DNA of 64,000 nucleotides from Porticoccaceae bacterium (GCA_021773435.1 JAJFKC010000038.1:1-64000); one strand, 5' to 3'; counted from the first letter of the stretch, positions 30,179 to 39,417 are shown. The notes: generated by a model not told the origin, from the letters alone. Program-made: numbers and translations.

Positions 30179-30451
30179 TTGATCGCCATGGCTAAAACCG
30201 CCCCCATCAATATGCGTGTCGAACCCAGCCAGCATGCCCTGCTGACCAAAGCAGCTCAAGTACTACATAAGGATAGAAGCGTTTTTATTCTGGATGTTGC
30301 CTGCCGGGAAGCCCAAAATGTGCTGCTCGACCAGCGCTTTTTCCAACTGGGCGACGATGCATTTGCTGCCTTTGACACCGCGCTGGAAGTACCTCTGCCC
30401 AACAATGCCAAACTGAAATCACTGCTGGCCAAGCCCTCCCCATGGGAATAA
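30179..30451 (+). CDS. DUF1778-family (TacA-like) antitoxin
   Basis: PINMRVEPSQHALLTKAAQVLHKDRSVFILDVACREA; overlaps the downstream GNAT gene. Confidence 0.9.
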   Translation: MIAMAKTAPINMRVEPSQHALLTKAAQVLHKDRSVFILDVACREAQNVLLDQRFFQLGDDAFAAFDTALEVPLPNNAKLKSLLAKPSPWE

Positions 30452-30936
30452 CTGCCCCGCCGGTTGCCTTAACTGACAACCACGAGGTCTCGGAGTTTAA
30501 CTGCGGCAATGACACCCTTAATGACTGGCTCATAAAACGCAGTCTAAAAAACCAAAGAAGTGGTGCTAGTCGTACATTTGTTATCTGCCAGAATGACCAG
30601 GTGGTTGGATACTATGCGCTCGCTAGCGGCGCTGTGGAACGCATGATCTCACCTAAACCTATCGCCCGAAATATGCCGGAGCCGATCCCTGTGATGGTAC
30701 TAGGGCGGTTGGCTATAGACACTCGAATGCAAGGACAAAAATTAGGGGCAGCATTGTTGAAAGATGCCTTGCTGCGCACTCTTTTCGTATCAAAGAATGT
30801 CGGTATTCGCGCGATCCTGGTACATGCCATATCAGAAGATGCTAAACGGTTTTATCTCGGCTATGGGTTCCAGGTTTCTCCTATTGACCCTATGACCTTG
30901 ATGCTACCTACCCGACATATTGAAGGGCTTTTGTAA
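30442..30936 (+). CDS. GNAT-family (TacT-like) toxin
   Basis: FVICQNDQVVGYYALASGAV...RLAIDTRMQGQKLGAALLKDALLRT. Confidence 0.9.
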   Translation: MGITAPPVALTDNHEVSEFNCGNDTLNDWLIKRSLKNQRSGASRTFVICQNDQVVGYYALASGAVERMISPKPIARNMPEPIPVMVLGRLAIDTRMQGQKLGAALLKDALLRTLFVSKNVGIRAILVHAISEDAKRFYLGYGFQVSPIDPMTLMLPTRHIEGLL

Positions 30937-30997
30937 TACAGGAAGTAATACTCTAGAAACTGACAGAATGCTAATTATCCGCAAATCAGGTAGTTAG

Positions 30998-31040
30998 GCG
31001 GCAGGTTCGATTCCCGCCGCCCCACCAATAAACAACCCTC
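30998..31040 (+). repeat. ssrA 3'-end-like att repeat, copy 1
   Basis: GCGGCAGGTTCGATTCCCGCCGCCCCACCAATAAACAACCCTC: T-arm and CCA end. Confidence 0.75.
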
Positions 31041-31067
31041 GCCACGATAGTGGTGGGGGTTTTTTAT
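31036..31067 (+). terminator. Rho-independent terminator following ssrA tail copy 1
   Basis: CCCTCGCCAC-GATA-GTGGTGGGGG then TTTTTT. Confidence 0.75.
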
Positions 31068-31195
31068 TGGCTGAACTGCAGATTTGAACACATTTGCGCA
31101 CGCGTGGCGCACAGGACGTGCGTCTGTCGCGAAGGGCAGGAGAAGGTGAGACCGAAAAGGTCGAGAAGCTGGCCTGGGCCATGGCCGAGAGCGAC

Positions 31196-31231
31196 CCGAT
31201 TCCCACCGCCTCCACCAATAAACAACCCTCC
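31196..31231 (+). repeat. ssrA 3'-end-like att repeat, copy 2
   Basis: CCGATTCCCACCGCCTCCACCAATAAACAACCCTC. Confidence 0.7.
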
Positions 31232-31325
31232 TCATAACCCAAAAATTCGGCGGCCTTAAGTACGGTAAAATGAAATAAACGTGAGAGTAGCCTGGTGGAC
31301 TATCGGCTACTCGGTGAAGCCTATC

Positions 31326-31412
31326 ATTCATATAAACGACAATATAATTTCAATTAGACGAAAGTAAACTTTCATTTGGACGAATGGTAATTTACACTTG
31401 GCCGAACGATCC
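31326..31412 (+). repeat. Array of four contiguous ~22-bp iterons
   Basis: attcatataaacgacaatataa / tttcaattagacgaaagtaaac / tttcatttggacgaatggtaat / ttacacttggccgaacgatcc, no spacers. Confidence 0.7.
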
Positions 31413-31437
31413 CCAGCCCCAATAAGCAATAAATATT

Positions 31438-32709
31438 ATGGCTAACGCCCTGTACCAACGATTTACACAAGAGATATTACACGAGGCACTACAAGACACG
31501 CCCGTGGTGCTTATCCATGGTTCTCGCCAGTGCGGAAAAACGACACTTGCTCATTCGGTTGGCGGGAAACTGGGATACCACTACATCACCTTTGATGATG
31601 ACAATCAGCTACAAGCAGCCAAAGCCGATCCCATCGGTTTTGTACAAGGCCTGCCAGAACATACTATTCTTGACGAAATTCAGCGCACGCCAGAACTGTT
31701 CACCGCCATTAAAGCCAGCGTCGATCAAAACCGCAAACCTGGCCGTTTTATCCTCACCGGCTCTGCCAATGTGCTGTTACTTCCGAAGCTCGCCGACTCC
31801 CTGGCGGGACGTATGGAAATTATTCATTTACGGCCACTCGCCCAGGCAGAAATTACCGGGCTTAAGCCCACCTTCTTTCAACAATTATTCAGCGCTGATT
31901 TTAGCGCAGCAACAAGCAAACAGAAGTACCTACGATTAGGTGAATCACTAGCTAAGCTAATTTGCATGGGCGGTTACCCCGCAGCCATTGCTCGCAACAA
32001 TGAAAAACGTCGCAATGCCTGGTACCGAGATTACATCACCACCATTATCCAACGGGACGTACAGGATATAGCCAGTATTCGTAACCTGGATACGTTGCCG
32101 AAGCTACTCACCTTAGCAGCAAGCCAAACTGCACGGCTATTTAATGCGGCCGATTTAGCCTCTCCCTTTTCGATTAGCCGCCCAACGATTCGAGAATACT
32201 TAACCGTGTTGGAACAAATATTTTTAATCGAACAACTACAGCCTTGGCATAGCAATCGACTTAGCCGATTAATAAAAACCCCTAAAATGCACCTGACCGA
32301 TACTGGACTGGCCTGCTCGCTGATGGGTGTCAACAGCCAAACTCTTTGGCAAGATAAAACGCTATTAGGCCAATTATTGGAAACCTTTATCTACCAGGAG
32401 ATAAGAAAACATGCCGACTGGCACGATGAAGAATTAAAGTTCTACCACTTCCGCAATAAAGATAAGGTAGAAGTAGACATTATTATCGAACAGAGTCGAC
32501 AAATAGCGGGGATAGAAATTAAAGCCGCCGCGTCCGTGACACAAAGCGACTTTAAAGGCTTAAACAAACTAAAAGATGCCTGCAGTGAACAATTTGCCGC
32601 AGGCGTGGTGTTTTATGATGGCGAAACCATCTTACCCTTTGGTGAAAAACTATTTGCAGTGCCGATTAGCTTACTAAGCCCCAAAACACCAGAAGCTAAG
32701 GAGAAATAA
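31438..32709 (+). CDS. AAA+ ATPase with DUF4143 domain
   Basis: Walker A GSRQCGKTT, ILDEIQRTPELF, FILTGSAN; C-terminal DUF4143-type region. Confidence 0.92.
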   Translation: MANALYQRFTQEILHEALQDTPVVLIHGSRQCGKTTLAHSVGGKLGYHYITFDDDNQLQAAKADPIGFVQGLPEHTILDEIQRTPELFTAIKASVDQNRKPGRFILTGSANVLLLPKLADSLAGRMEIIHLRPLAQAEITGLKPTFFQQLFSADFSAATSKQKYLRLGESLAKLICMGGYPAAIARNNEKRRNAWYRDYITTIIQRDVQDIASIRNLDTLPKLLTLAASQTARLFNAADLASPFSISRPTIREYLTVLEQIFLIEQLQPWHSNRLSRLIKTPKMHLTDTGLACSLMGVNSQTLWQDKTLLGQLLETFIYQEIRKHADWHDEELKFYHFRNKDKVEVDIIIEQSRQIAGIEIKAAASVTQSDFKGLNKLKDACSEQFAAGVVFYDGETILPFGEKLFAVPISLLSPKTPEAKEK

Positions 32710-32724
32710 GCACCCCCGCGGAAC

Positions 32725-32775
32725 ACAGAACAACTGAAACTGCTGGAAAACAAGCTCTGGCGCGCTGCCGACAAT
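32725..32775 (+). pseudogene. N-terminal scrap of an HsdM-type methyltransferase
   Basis: TEQLKLLENKLWRAADN, no start codon. Confidence 0.5.
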
Positions 32776-32799
32776 AAATATTCCCTGACCGTACCAAAA

Positions 32800-33113
32800 A
32801 TCATTAACGAACACGACAACTACGCACTCGCCGCTTAATAACCGGTAGATTGCCATCTGACTGGAGCCGTGCTTATGCATCCAGCGCTTCATCTACTCAG
32901 GGGTCAAACCCAGGGTAGCGGCGAAGCACTCAGGTGTCATAGCTCATAAGATCGTGTTGAAGCTCGTCCGGGGCGGATGCCCTAAAACTTAACCGGAATC
33001 GCCATTTCATTCGCCCCGTTGGCCGGGTTTTGAAAGGTTAAATTAAAAGGCCTAACTAAGCATGTAGAGCCGATAGCAGCGGACTGACGGACGCGGGTTC
33101 GATTCCCGCCGCC
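32800..33113 (+). ncRNA. ssrA: 5'-truncated tmRNA (ssrA) copy
   Basis: Tag reading frame AAC GAA CAC GAC AAC TAC GCA CTC GCC GCT TAA TAA (NEHDNYALAA**), ...CTAAAACTTAACC..., CTAAGCATGTAGAGCCGATAGC, T-arm GACGCGGGTTCGATTCCCGC. Confidence 0.8.
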
Positions 33114-33196
33114 CCAATAAACAGCCATCACGCCACCCGGCTTTTATACTACCTCGCTATCTGTGGATGACTTTAAAAACGGAAACCGCTCCACCC

Positions 33197-33346
33197 ATGT
33201 TTGAACAAACCTTCAAAAACATCGACGACGTTCTTCACAAAGATACGGGCTGCTCCAGCGAGCTGGACTACACTGAACAAACTTCCTGGATGCTATTTCT
33301 CAAATACCTCGATGATTTAGAGCCACGCCCCAAAAAATCACTATAA
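33197..33346 (+). pseudogene. Type I restriction-modification HsdM N-terminal fragment
   Basis: MFEQTFKNIDDVLHKDTGCSSELDYTEQTSWMLFLKYLDDLEPRPKKSL*. Confidence 0.85.
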
Positions 33347-33380
33347 AGCTTAGCGATGGCAAAAAGCGCTGAGATCAAAG

Positions 33381-33803
33381 CTAGTCGTTGAGACCAAGAT
33401 CGCCGAGGATGTCCATGCAAATTATGCGCTTCTGGAATTTCCAGCCGTCGCCCTGCTTGACCAACTCATCCTGATAGCGACCAGCCAGTGAATTGACTAT
33501 GCCTCCGTCGCCATCGGCGCGAACCACGATAATATAGCTATTCGCCGTAGCAGTAGCGCCGTCTACCTTAACCATGGCATTCATGGTGCAGTGTTTGCGC
33601 GGCGGCACGTCGCCCCCAACAGCAGCGACAATAAAGGCTTTGATTTCAGCTCGCCCCTGACAGGTAGCTAAATCGCCAGCCAGCAGTGTCGCGTCTTCAA
33701 CAAATAAATTAGCCCATTCATCGTATTCACCGTCGTCGACGTGGAAACAATAGGCTGATAAGAGATCACGGATGGCTTCTTTGTCTTCCAGAACTGATGT
33801 CAT
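33381..33803 (-). CDS. SnoaL-like/NTF2-fold polyketide cyclase family protein
   Basis: DKEAIRDLLSAYCFHVDDGEYDEWANLFVEDATL. Confidence 0.88.
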   Translation of the reverse strand: MTSVLEDKEAIRDLLSAYCFHVDDGEYDEWANLFVEDATLLAGDLATCQGRAEIKAFIVAAVGGDVPPRKHCTMNAMVKVDGATATANSYIIVVRADGDGGIVNSLAGRYQDELVKQGDGWKFQKRIICMDILGDLGLND

Positions 33804-34100
33804 GGCTGGCTCCTCTCCGTCGGAGACGGATTCTTTAGTCGGTTAGGCTGTGTATTTCACTTTACAAACAGAATAGGTGAGCATTTCAAATGAGGCAAGA
33901 ACAGGCATATTTTTAAACCCTTTTATCAGCCGCTTATCCTCTACCAGATTGATAATTAATTAGTGTTCGACCTGGGAACAGTCATGGGCAGATGTCGACT
34001 TTACGGAAAACGGCGTCTATATTTTAAAGCTCAGGATTTTAAACATACGCAGCTCTAATCATTGATGCTGAACAAATAACAAACAACAGGAACCAAAGCC

Positions 34101-34856
34101 GTGGCCAAATTCGAGGATTACCGTGACCGCTATAAGACCATCAACATGGAGCGGCGGGATGGCATATTGCAAATAACCTTCCATTCCAAAGGTGAGTCTC
34201 TGCGTTGGGGGGCGCTGCCACACACCGAGTTCGGAGAATGCTTCGCCGACATTGGCAGTGACCGGGATAACAAGGTCATCATCATGACCGGTACCGGTGA
34301 TGACTTTAATGCGGATTTCCAACCGGCTACCGGTGGCACCAGGATCCGACCCAAATCGTGGGATCGTATCTATTTCGACGGCAAGAAGCTGCTGACGACT
34401 TTGATGGATATCGAAGTGCCAATGATCGCAGCAGTCAATGGCCCGGCCATCGTCCATGCGGAGCTGGCAGTGCTTTGTGACATTGTGCTCGCCGCAGAGC
34501 ATGCGGTGTTTTCCGACGCGCCTCATTTTGCTAACGGCCTGGTACCTGGCGATGGTGTCCATGTGATTTGGCCGCTGGTACTCGGCCCTAATCGCGGTCG
34601 CTATTTTTTACTCACCGGTCAGGAGCTTTCCGCCCAGCAAGCCCTGGACTGGGGGGTGGTCAACGAAGTACTGCCCCGTGAAAAGCTTTTAGAGCGAGCC
34701 TGGCAACTGGCCGAGCAGATCGCCGAAAAGCCTCCTCTAACACTGCGTTATGCTCGTGTTGCCATGACCCAAAAAATCAAACGGGCCTTGCTGGATGGTC
34801 TTGGCTACGGCCTCGCGCTGGAAGGTTTAGGCGCGGGAGAACACTGGCCGACATGA
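34101..34856 (+). CDS. Enoyl-CoA hydratase/isomerase family protein
   Basis: Crotonase fold; [35 protein letters not shown]. Confidence 0.92.
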   Translation: MAKFEDYRDRYKTINMERRDGILQITFHSKGESLRWGALPHTEFGECFADIGSDRDNKVIIMTGTGDDFNADFQPATGGTRIRPKSWDRIYFDGKKLLTTLMDIEVPMIAAVNGPAIVHAELAVLCDIVLAAEHAVFSDAPHFANGLVPGDGVHVIWPLVLGPNRGRYFLLTGQELSAQQALDWGVVNEVLPREKLLERAWQLAEQIAEKPPLTLRYARVAMTQKIKRALLDGLGYGLALEGLGAGEHWPT

Positions 34857-34921
34857 GCTGAGATGAAACGGTGTTAGCTGATCAAAAACTAAAGTTTTTC
34901 AACAAATTACAAGGCAGAATA

Positions 34922-35683
34922 ATGGCAAAATTTGAGGATTACGCCGACAAATACCAATATGTGAAGATGGAACGCCACGACGGTATTTTGCAATTAACCT
35001 TCCACACCGACGGCGGGCCAATGATCTGGGGCGGCGGGCCCCATCAGGAAATGGGCAATGTTTTTGCCGATATCGGTAGCGATCACGAGAACCGGATCAT
35101 CATTGTCACCGGCACAGGTGAAAGCTTTATCGATGTGCTGGATACCGGCAAGCTGGACAAAATCCCGTCACGGATATTCAGCCGCATTTATTCCGAGGGC
35201 AAAACCCTGCTGATGAACTTGCTCAATATCGAAGTGCCGATGATTGCCGCCATTAACGGCCCGGCGACTGTTCATGCTGAGCTGGGTGTATTGTGCGATA
35301 TCGTGCTCGCTGCTGAGCATGCGACCTTTGCCGATGCACCGCATTTTACCGACGGCATTGTCCCCGGCGATGGCGTCCATCTGGTCTGGCCGCTGCTGCT
35401 TGGCCCCAACCGCGGGCGTTACTTTCTGCTTACCGGCCAGCATTTGTCGGCACAGGAAGCTCTCGACCTCGGTGTGGTCAACGAAGTGCTACCCAAAGAC
35501 GAGTTGCTGGAACGCGCCTGGGATCTGGCTCGGCTATTAGCCGCCAAGCCACCGCTGACCCTTAAATACACCCGTGTGTTACTGACTCAACAACTCAAGC
35601 GCATGATGCTAGATGATCTCGGCTACGGCCTGGCTCTCGAAGGTCTAGCTGCAAGCGATTATTGGCCAGGAAAGGATGAATAG
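34922..35683 (+). CDS. Enoyl-CoA hydratase/isomerase family protein, tandem paralog
   Basis: Closely similar to the upstream gene throughout. Confidence 0.92.
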   Translation: MAKFEDYADKYQYVKMERHDGILQLTFHTDGGPMIWGGGPHQEMGNVFADIGSDHENRIIIVTGTGESFIDVLDTGKLDKIPSRIFSRIYSEGKTLLMNLLNIEVPMIAAINGPATVHAELGVLCDIVLAAEHATFADAPHFTDGIVPGDGVHLVWPLLLGPNRGRYFLLTGQHLSAQEALDLGVVNEVLPKDELLERAWDLARLLAAKPPLTLKYTRVLLTQQLKRMMLDDLGYGLALEGLAASDYWPGKDE

Positions 35684-35741
35684 ACGTGAATACCCGGTTA
35701 GGTGCTAGCACCCAGACCTAACCGCTAACATCGCCGGCTAA

Positions 35742-36692
35742 CTAGGCGCTGGCACTGTCCAGGGTATTCATAGCCTGGTCAGACAAGCTCAGCTCAACAG
35801 ACTTCGCGACATCGGCCCATTGCTCAAGGCTGGTGGCACTGACTATTGGTGCAGTAATACCCGGCTTCGCGATTAACCATGCCAATGCAACCTGTGTGGG
35901 CGTTGCAGCCAGATCACCAGCGACCTGATCCAGCGCATCGAGTATTTTCATACCCCGATCATCCAGTTTTGATTTGACCATGCCGCCACGCTGTTTGCCT
36001 TCAAGGTCGGCTGCCTTGCGATATTTACCTGTAAGGAAACCAGCGGCCAGCGCAAAGTAGGGAATCACCCCGAGGCCGTTATCTACACAGGTTTTCTCCA
36101 GGGAGGATTCATAATCAGCGCGATCATAGAGATTGTATTGAGGTTGCAGGCTTTCGAAGCGCGCAAATCCTTTGTCCGCCGAAACTTGCAGTGCTTCGGT
36201 GAGCCGTTCAGCACTATAGTTGGAGGCACCGATTGCGCGGATTTTGCCTTCTTTAATCAAGTCAGTGTAGGTCGATAGCGTTTCTTCCAACGGCGTTTTT
36301 TTATCATCCATATGGGCCTGATAAAGGTCGATATAGTCGGTGCCAAGACGTTTGAGCGAGGCATCCACCGAGCGCGTAATATGACCCCGGGAAAGCCCTT
36401 TCGCATCTGGCCCCATCTCCATGCCACATTTGGTGGCAATAAGCAGTTTGTCTCGCTGACCACCACGGGCCAGCCACTTGCCGATCAAGTCTTCAGATTC
36501 CCCGCCTTTATGGCCGGGCACCCAGGACGAATAGACATCGGCGCTATCGACCATGTTTAGCCCAGAATCAATAAACGCATCCAGCAAGCTGAGCGAGGTC
36601 GCCTCATCTGCAGTCCAGTTAAAAACGTTGCCGCCAAATACCAGCGGCCCCACTTCCATACCAGTGCCGCCCAGTTCTTTGTAAGTTGTCAT
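35742..36692 (-). CDS. Aldo/keto reductase
   Basis: NMVDSADVYSSW, KRLGTDYIDLYQAHMDD, IGASNYSAERL. Confidence 0.95.
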   Translation of the reverse strand: MTTYKELGGTGMEVGPLVFGGNVFNWTADEATSLSLLDAFIDSGLNMVDSADVYSSWVPGHKGGESEDLIGKWLARGGQRDKLLIATKCGMEMGPDAKGLSRGHITRSVDASLKRLGTDYIDLYQAHMDDKKTPLEETLSTYTDLIKEGKIRAIGASNYSAERLTEALQVSADKGFARFESLQPQYNLYDRADYESSLEKTCVDNGLGVIPYFALAAGFLTGKYRKAADLEGKQRGGMVKSKLDDRGMKILDALDQVAGDLAATPTQVALAWLIAKPGITAPIVSATSLEQWADVAKSVELSLSDQAMNTLDSASA

Positions 36693-36783
36693 GCGTTGTC
36701 TCCTCGTTAGCGCCTCCGGCAGGTATTACCTGGCCAGGCTATAAAATAATTGGTTTCCGACGATCTGACTGAGCGAAGTTGCT

Positions 36784-37659
36784 TTAGACAGTCAGCTTGA
36801 TTCTGGCCGGTGCCACCGGAAGGCCCGCGACATCCACAGATATTTTGTATACACCGCCGTGCCGCTGATCCGAACCCAAATCCTCTGACCCGGTGACCAT
36901 GTATAGAGATTTCCGATCACTGCCACCAAAGCAGACACTGGTACACATGCCTTCGGTTTTAATCAGCTTGGTCAGCTTGCCTCTCTCATCGTAGACGCCG
37001 ACACCGGCATTGCGTCCGGCCTGGGCTAACCAGAGACGGCCATCTTCGGAGATGACCAGACCATCCGGGGTGCCGGTCTCGGCTTTGACAAATAACTGTT
37101 TTTCGCCCAATGAACCGTCATCATTCACCTGATAACAAAATACCGATTTCCTGCCAGAGTCTGAGTGGTACAGAACTTTGCGATCCGGAGAAAAGCCCAG
37201 ACCGTTGGTCAATTGCACGTCTCTTGCTACCACTCGTGCGCTGCCATCGAGGTCAATCAGGTACAAATCGCCAGGTTGAGGTTCGCGCTTACCCTGTGAA
37301 CTCACGTCTTCAAATACGGTACTGGTACCGAGGGAGCCTGCGTAAATCCGACCCGCGGCATCGGTGGTGATATCGTTGTAGCCGAGATTGCCTTCGGCCT
37401 CGTTTCGGTCGAGTATTATTTGGGTGTCGCCACCATCGAAGGGTTTAAAAGCGATATTGCGTCCAGACACCACCAGCCCACCGGCTTCATGGATCGCCAT
37501 GCCGCCAATGCCTTTGCGATGCTCGAATATCTGAGTGATAGCGCCGGATTTATTCAAGGCGAAAACTCCACCAAATACGACATCGCTAAAAATAAGTCCG
37601 CGCTCGTCGTCCCAAACTGGGCCTTCAATCAGGCCATAGCCATCCGCCAGCTTTTCCAT
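36784..37659 (-). CDS. SMP-30/gluconolactonase/LRE family protein
   Basis: AEGPVW-type N-terminus (LIEGPVWDDERGLIFSDV), TNGLGFSPDRKVLYHSDS. Confidence 0.93.
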   Translation of the reverse strand: MEKLADGYGLIEGPVWDDERGLIFSDVVFGGVFALNKSGAITQIFEHRKGIGGMAIHEAGGLVVSGRNIAFKPFDGGDTQIILDRNEAEGNLGYNDITTDAAGRIYAGSLGTSTVFEDVSSQGKREPQPGDLYLIDLDGSARVVARDVQLTNGLGFSPDRKVLYHSDSGRKSVFCYQVNDDGSLGEKQLFVKAETGTPDGLVISEDGRLWLAQAGRNAGVGVYDERGKLTKLIKTEGMCTSVCFGGSDRKSLYMVTGSEDLGSDQRHGGVYKISVDVAGLPVAPARIKLTV

Positions 37660-37837
37660 TAGTTACCCCTTCGATCATTTAAAATGTGTTGGCAAGTTTT
37701 ACTTGATGATAGTTCGATTATGCCGCGCTTACTATATTTAGTAAGGTCGGCCACAAACTAATGAGGCTGGCTGGGCTGAATCTACTGGGCTGAACTCGCT
37801 GAGCTTAACTTGCAGCGCTGGACTTGTTGAAATAAGA

Positions 37838-38572
37838 CTAAAGAACGCTGGGATGCTTTGCCCACCACGCCTGAGAAAGGCTTTCCGCCTGCTCGAACTG
37901 ATCGGCAGACATAGCCAGAGAAACCAGCTCATGGGCCTCGGCAGCTCCTTTCACGCCTGCAACCGAAGCCAGATTAAGCCAAAAATAAGCCTGCACTAAA
38001 TTTATCGGCGCACCTGCTCCATAGCTGTACATCCTGCCCAGCATAAGTTGTGCTTTGCCATGGCCCTGATCGGCCGCTTTGCGATGCCATTCCAGCCCTT
38101 GCGCATAATCGCGGTGAACCACCAGACCGAGGGTATACATCATACCCACCATGTATTGACCCTTTGCGTGCCCCTGGTCTGCAGCCTTTCGATACCAGTT
38201 AAATGCCTGCTCCTTATTTCGGGGAATACCGAGGCCTTTGGCGTAGCTCCAGCCCAGCTTGAACACCGCCTCCGCATAACCCTGTTCAGCGGCTTTTCGA
38301 TACCACTTTAGTGCCTCAACGTAGTTTTGTGACACACCCTTGCCCTGAGCGTATAAATCGCCAAGGGCGTGTTGGGCCACACGGTCTCCCCGCTCAGCCA
38401 ATGGTAAATAATTGTTATAGGCCGTTGAGGTTTTGGTCCTTTGATGAATATTCTGGGCAGTCTCACTAGAAGCTATAGCTGGTCGCATCGAGAATGCCAC
38501 CAGGATCAAAAGAGCTATATTCAGCCTGGCAGTGGCCCCTGAAACTAGCATTTGAGCAGAACCATTTGGCAT
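37838..38572 (-). CDS. Sel1-repeat protein
   Basis: Repeats such as ALKWYRKAAEQGYAEAVFKLGWSYAKGLG. Confidence 0.93.
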   Translation of the reverse strand: MPNGSAQMLVSGATARLNIALLILVAFSMRPAIASSETAQNIHQRTKTSTAYNNYLPLAERGDRVAQHALGDLYAQGKGVSQNYVEALKWYRKAAEQGYAEAVFKLGWSYAKGLGIPRNKEQAFNWYRKAADQGHAKGQYMVGMMYTLGLVVHRDYAQGLEWHRKAADQGHGKAQLMLGRMYSYGAGAPINLVQAYFWLNLASVAGVKGAAEAHELVSLAMSADQFEQAESLSQAWWAKHPSVL

Positions 38573-38751
38573 CTAATAAGTATTTATTCTGCTAAGCATT
38601 GCGATAGATTACTCATGGCCCGTACGAGCGTCACATACCACGCGCCAGGCATACGTCACGCGGAATCTCCCCATCTGCAAAGAATAATTTTGTTCGAGAG
38701 CCATTCTCGAGAGCCACTACGTTGACGCCAAACCTTAGACTCACTGCAAGC

Positions 38752-39219
38752 TTATTGAGCTTCCAGTAAATCCGATATTGCTCGAAGTTTTGCAGGGTAG
38801 CTGGCCAATAACAGACGGCACTTTTCACCGAACTCGTATATAACATCGGAACCCGTACCCTGATCATTGTTCTGTTCCCGGAGCATGGTTTTAGCACGCA
38901 GCATTAGCTCATCGTACTTTACCCGGGTAGAAATACCCACGGTTTGGTATAAATCGTCAGCCGTCTGCAAAAGGGAGGCTGAATTCCCGGAAACAAACTG
39001 GACGGTCTCTCTCGGAACATTCGGGTTATTTTTCAATCCGCCGGCGGTGTATTGATAGTAGACTCCGCATTCGAAAATAGAGTCGGCGAAACCAATAAGC
39101 TGTTTTGCCTTGCTATCTAGGCCCCCTTCTATAGCAAGTCCCGGAGAACTATTGGAGAACATAACGATTAGCAAAAAACATATAAATTCTTCAAGCTTCC
39201 TCGACCTATTCATTTTCAT
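38752..39219 (-). CDS. Exported hypothetical protein
   Basis: 155 aa with N-terminal signal-like segment. Confidence 0.6.
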   Translation of the reverse strand: MKMNRSRKLEEFICFLLIVMFSNSSPGLAIEGGLDSKAKQLIGFADSIFECGVYYQYTAGGLKNNPNVPRETVQFVSGNSASLLQTADDLYQTVGISTRVKYDELMLRAKTMLREQNNDQGTGSDVIYEFGEKCRLLLASYPAKLRAISDLLEAQ

Positions 39220-39240
39220 TCTTCGACCTATTCATTTTCA
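39201..39240. repeat. 22-bp tandem duplication over the start of the hypothetical gene
   Basis: tcgacctattcattttcattct followed by tcgacctattcattttca. Confidence 0.9.
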
Positions 39241-39417
39241 CAGGTGTCCCCTGTTGTCTTCTTTATAAACAATCTATAGACAAAGAGTAAACGTCGCAAC
39301 TGCAACGAGATCCTGGCAAGATAGTTAATAAATTACATGCTTGCATTCCGAACGAAATAGCCATTGACGCTCTGGGGTACGGAGGGCAATATTCGCGTCC
39401 TATTTCAGATTTAGTAG

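Noticed and set aside
30998-31231. Intact tRNA genes at the CCA-ended sequences
   Set aside because: Only T-arm and acceptor 3' strand are present; no D-arm or anticodon arm upstream, so they are att-like fragments.
31326-31412. CRISPR-like reading of the 22-bp repeats
   Set aside because: Repeats are contiguous without unique spacers and are imperfect; no cas genes in the window.
34059-34562. 167-aa minus-strand ORF over the enoyl-CoA hydratase gene
   Set aside because: Antisense shadow; the paralog at 35168-35443 gives a similar shadow, as expected from paralogous coding strands.
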